21,214 nt of DNA from the NCBI GenBank assembly GCA_964487745.1, contig CAZASG010000059.1, positions 1 through 21,214 of the forward strand, given 5' to 3'. Positions within the stretch are counted from its first letter, which is position 1, and each line of letters opens with the position of its first letter. This stretch comes from Desulfolinea sp964487745. Its GTDB lineage: Bacteria; Chloroflexota; Anaerolineae; Anaerolineales; Villigracilaceae. This document shows positions 20,341 through 21,214 of the stretch, in pieces. A model generated the notes under the pieces. It searched no databases, was not told the origin of the DNA, and worked only from the letters and a program-made list of their open reading frames with translations. Position numbers and translations under genes: made by a program.

Positions 20341-21066
20341 TTACTTGTGTGCAGTGAGTGTGATAACACCGTTTTCTACGACGGAGTCTGTTTTGCTGAA
20401 GCCGGCTTGAGATAATTGCTCATTTACCCACGCTTCAGACAAACGAAGTTTTCGATAGAAGCTTTTTGATAGCTCCCATGCTTCATCGGGTTTTGTGTAG
20501 ACAATATCATGAACTTTCACTGTTTTAGTTTCATATTCCAAAAAGCATGTAAAAATCACATTCTCGTCACTTCTAACGGGTAATATTCTGTCAGCATCTG
20601 TAAGCTCATAGGTTAGATCCCGAAAAGTGATTATGAACTTGCCCGCTGATTCGAGTGCCGCAAAGACTTTGGCAAAAAGGGAAGCGACCTTTGCTCTTGA
20701 TTCCAAGTGTAGAATTGTGTCAGTCATGCAGACGATCAACTCAACATCCGTATTTAGGTCTTTATCAAAATCAATCAAATCCCCTTGAACGGTTTTGATT
20801 GCAAGATCATCTGAGTTTCTTTGTAATTCATCTAAAAGCTTGGCGTCGAGATCAATGGCGGTAACAGTGTATCCGGCTTTAGCTAAGGGAATTGACTGAA
20901 AGCCACAACCTGCACCAAGATCGATCGCAATACCAGAGCCTTGAGGGCTTAGTTTATGCTTGTTGACAAACTCAATATTCTTTTGAATTCCATTTTCAAA
21001 TCCGCCAAACATCCACGAATAGACATCTGAAAGAACGTTCTCATAGTGCTGCTTAACTGTTGCCAT
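20341..21066 (-). CDS. Class I SAM-dependent methyltransferase
   Basis: 241 residues, a Rossmann-fold methyltransferase of unknown substrate. Motif I is AIDLGAGCGFQSIPLAKAGY (47-66); the acidic residue after strand 2 is in VTAIDLDAKLLDEL (D72/D74); the next Asp is in VQGDLIDF; motif IV is VELIVCMTDTILHL. The C-terminal half has a beta-rich substrate lid (ITFRDLTYELTDADRILPV, FTCFLEYETKTVKVHDIVYT) typical of small-molecule methyltransferases. The ATG at 21066 has GAGG upstream. It lies upstream of ahcY on the same strand, which suits recycling of its SAH product, but ahcY has its own promoter. AT-rich relative to the core genes. Confidence 0.9.
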   Translation of the reverse strand: MATVKQHYENVLSDVYSWMFGGFENGIQKNIEFVNKHKLSPQGSGIAIDLGAGCGFQSIPLAKAGYTVTAIDLDAKLLDELQRNSDDLAIKTVQGDLIDFDKDLNTDVELIVCMTDTILHLESRAKVASLFAKVFAALESAGKFIITFRDLTYELTDADRILPVRSDENVIFTCFLEYETKTVKVHDIVYTKPDEAWELSKSFYRKLRLSEAWVNEQLSQAGFSKTDSVVENGVITLTAHK

Positions 21067-21118
21067 AGTTGACCTCGCTCAGTCTTAGAATAATGCTGCC
21101 AGGGTCTTGCAGGCAGTG

Positions 21119-21124
21119 ATTATA
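21119..21124 (-). promoter_or_regulatory. -10 box for the methyltransferase gene
   Basis: Perfect TATAAT on the minus strand, 52 nt before the ATG at 21066. The -35 region at 17 bp spacing (TCTGCT) is weak. Confidence 0.45.
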
Positions 21125-21214
21125 CATGGATTTTTTTATGTAGCAGACTCAAGGCTATCAAGAGAGTACTCAAATCCGCAGACAGAGATAAAATGTTGGA
21201 ATGACTTGTCCATC

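Noticed and set aside
1..21214. CRISPR array, tRNA, rRNA, prophage or insertion sequence
   Set aside because: No regularly spaced repeats, cloverleaf-like stretches, transposase or integrase coding sequences were found on either strand by eye.

Overview
The window looks like a chromosomal segment of a mesophilic bacterium, most likely Chloroflexota of the Anaerolineae type. This is inferred from gene content, moderate GC, short Pro/Ala/Glu-linker lipoproteins and a mycobacterial-type adenosine kinase; no rRNA marker is present to prove it. No rRNA, tRNA, CRISPR array, insertion sequence or complete mobile element was found. No gene-free stretch exceeds 300 bases; the longest (about 8616-8846, 5479-5708, 17424-17646, 20087-20340) hold hairpins, promoters and terminators described below.

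Layout. 1-1153: two AT-rich plus-strand genes of unknown function (one cut by the window edge, one six-pass membrane protein). 1181-1624: a perfect 24-bp palindrome with G-quadruplex potential, directly upstream of a DUF559 nuclease-fold gene. 1703-4177: a dynamin-like GTPase and a YgjP-type zinc metallopeptidase. 4243-5478 (minus): fabF. 5709-7773 (minus): moaE, moaD and moaC of molybdenum cofactor synthesis, interrupted by an unrelated plus-strand two-pass membrane gene and decorated by two copies of a TGTCATTGCGAG palindromic repeat. 7836-8615: scpA. 8711-8787: two tandem perfect hairpins. 8847-10768: an AT-rich module of GNAT acetyltransferase, rhodanese protein and divergent LysR regulator with a candidate operator. 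10868-11738 (minus): VanZ-like protein and a lipoprotein. 11802-12596: SpoU-family RNA methyltransferase. 12746-16938 (minus): a tight four-gene operon rel-moeA-VKOR-small acidic Cys protein. 17055-17423 (minus): a SpoIIAA/STAS-like protein. 17647-20086: convergent adenosine kinase (adoK) and S-adenosylhomocysteine hydrolase (ahcY). 20341-21066 (minus): a SAM-dependent methyltransferase.

How the genes work together. MoaC, MoaD, MoaE and MoeA cover several steps of molybdopterin synthesis and Mo insertion. AhcY splits the SAH left by methyltransferases into homocysteine and adenosine, and AdoK phosphorylates the adenosine, pulling the reversible reaction forward. Rel handles (p)ppGpp, and its operon includes a disulfide-forming VKOR.

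Most notable signals: (1) at least six genes have a clean -10 hexamer ending only 6-8 nt before the ATG, implying leaderless mRNAs; (2) the G4-capable palindrome beside the DUF559 gene; (3) a Rel protein that keeps its hydrolase residues but carries the EFDD synthetase motif typical of monofunctional RelA; (4) a strong promoter followed at once by an intrinsic terminator in front of adoK. None of these was tested by database search here.
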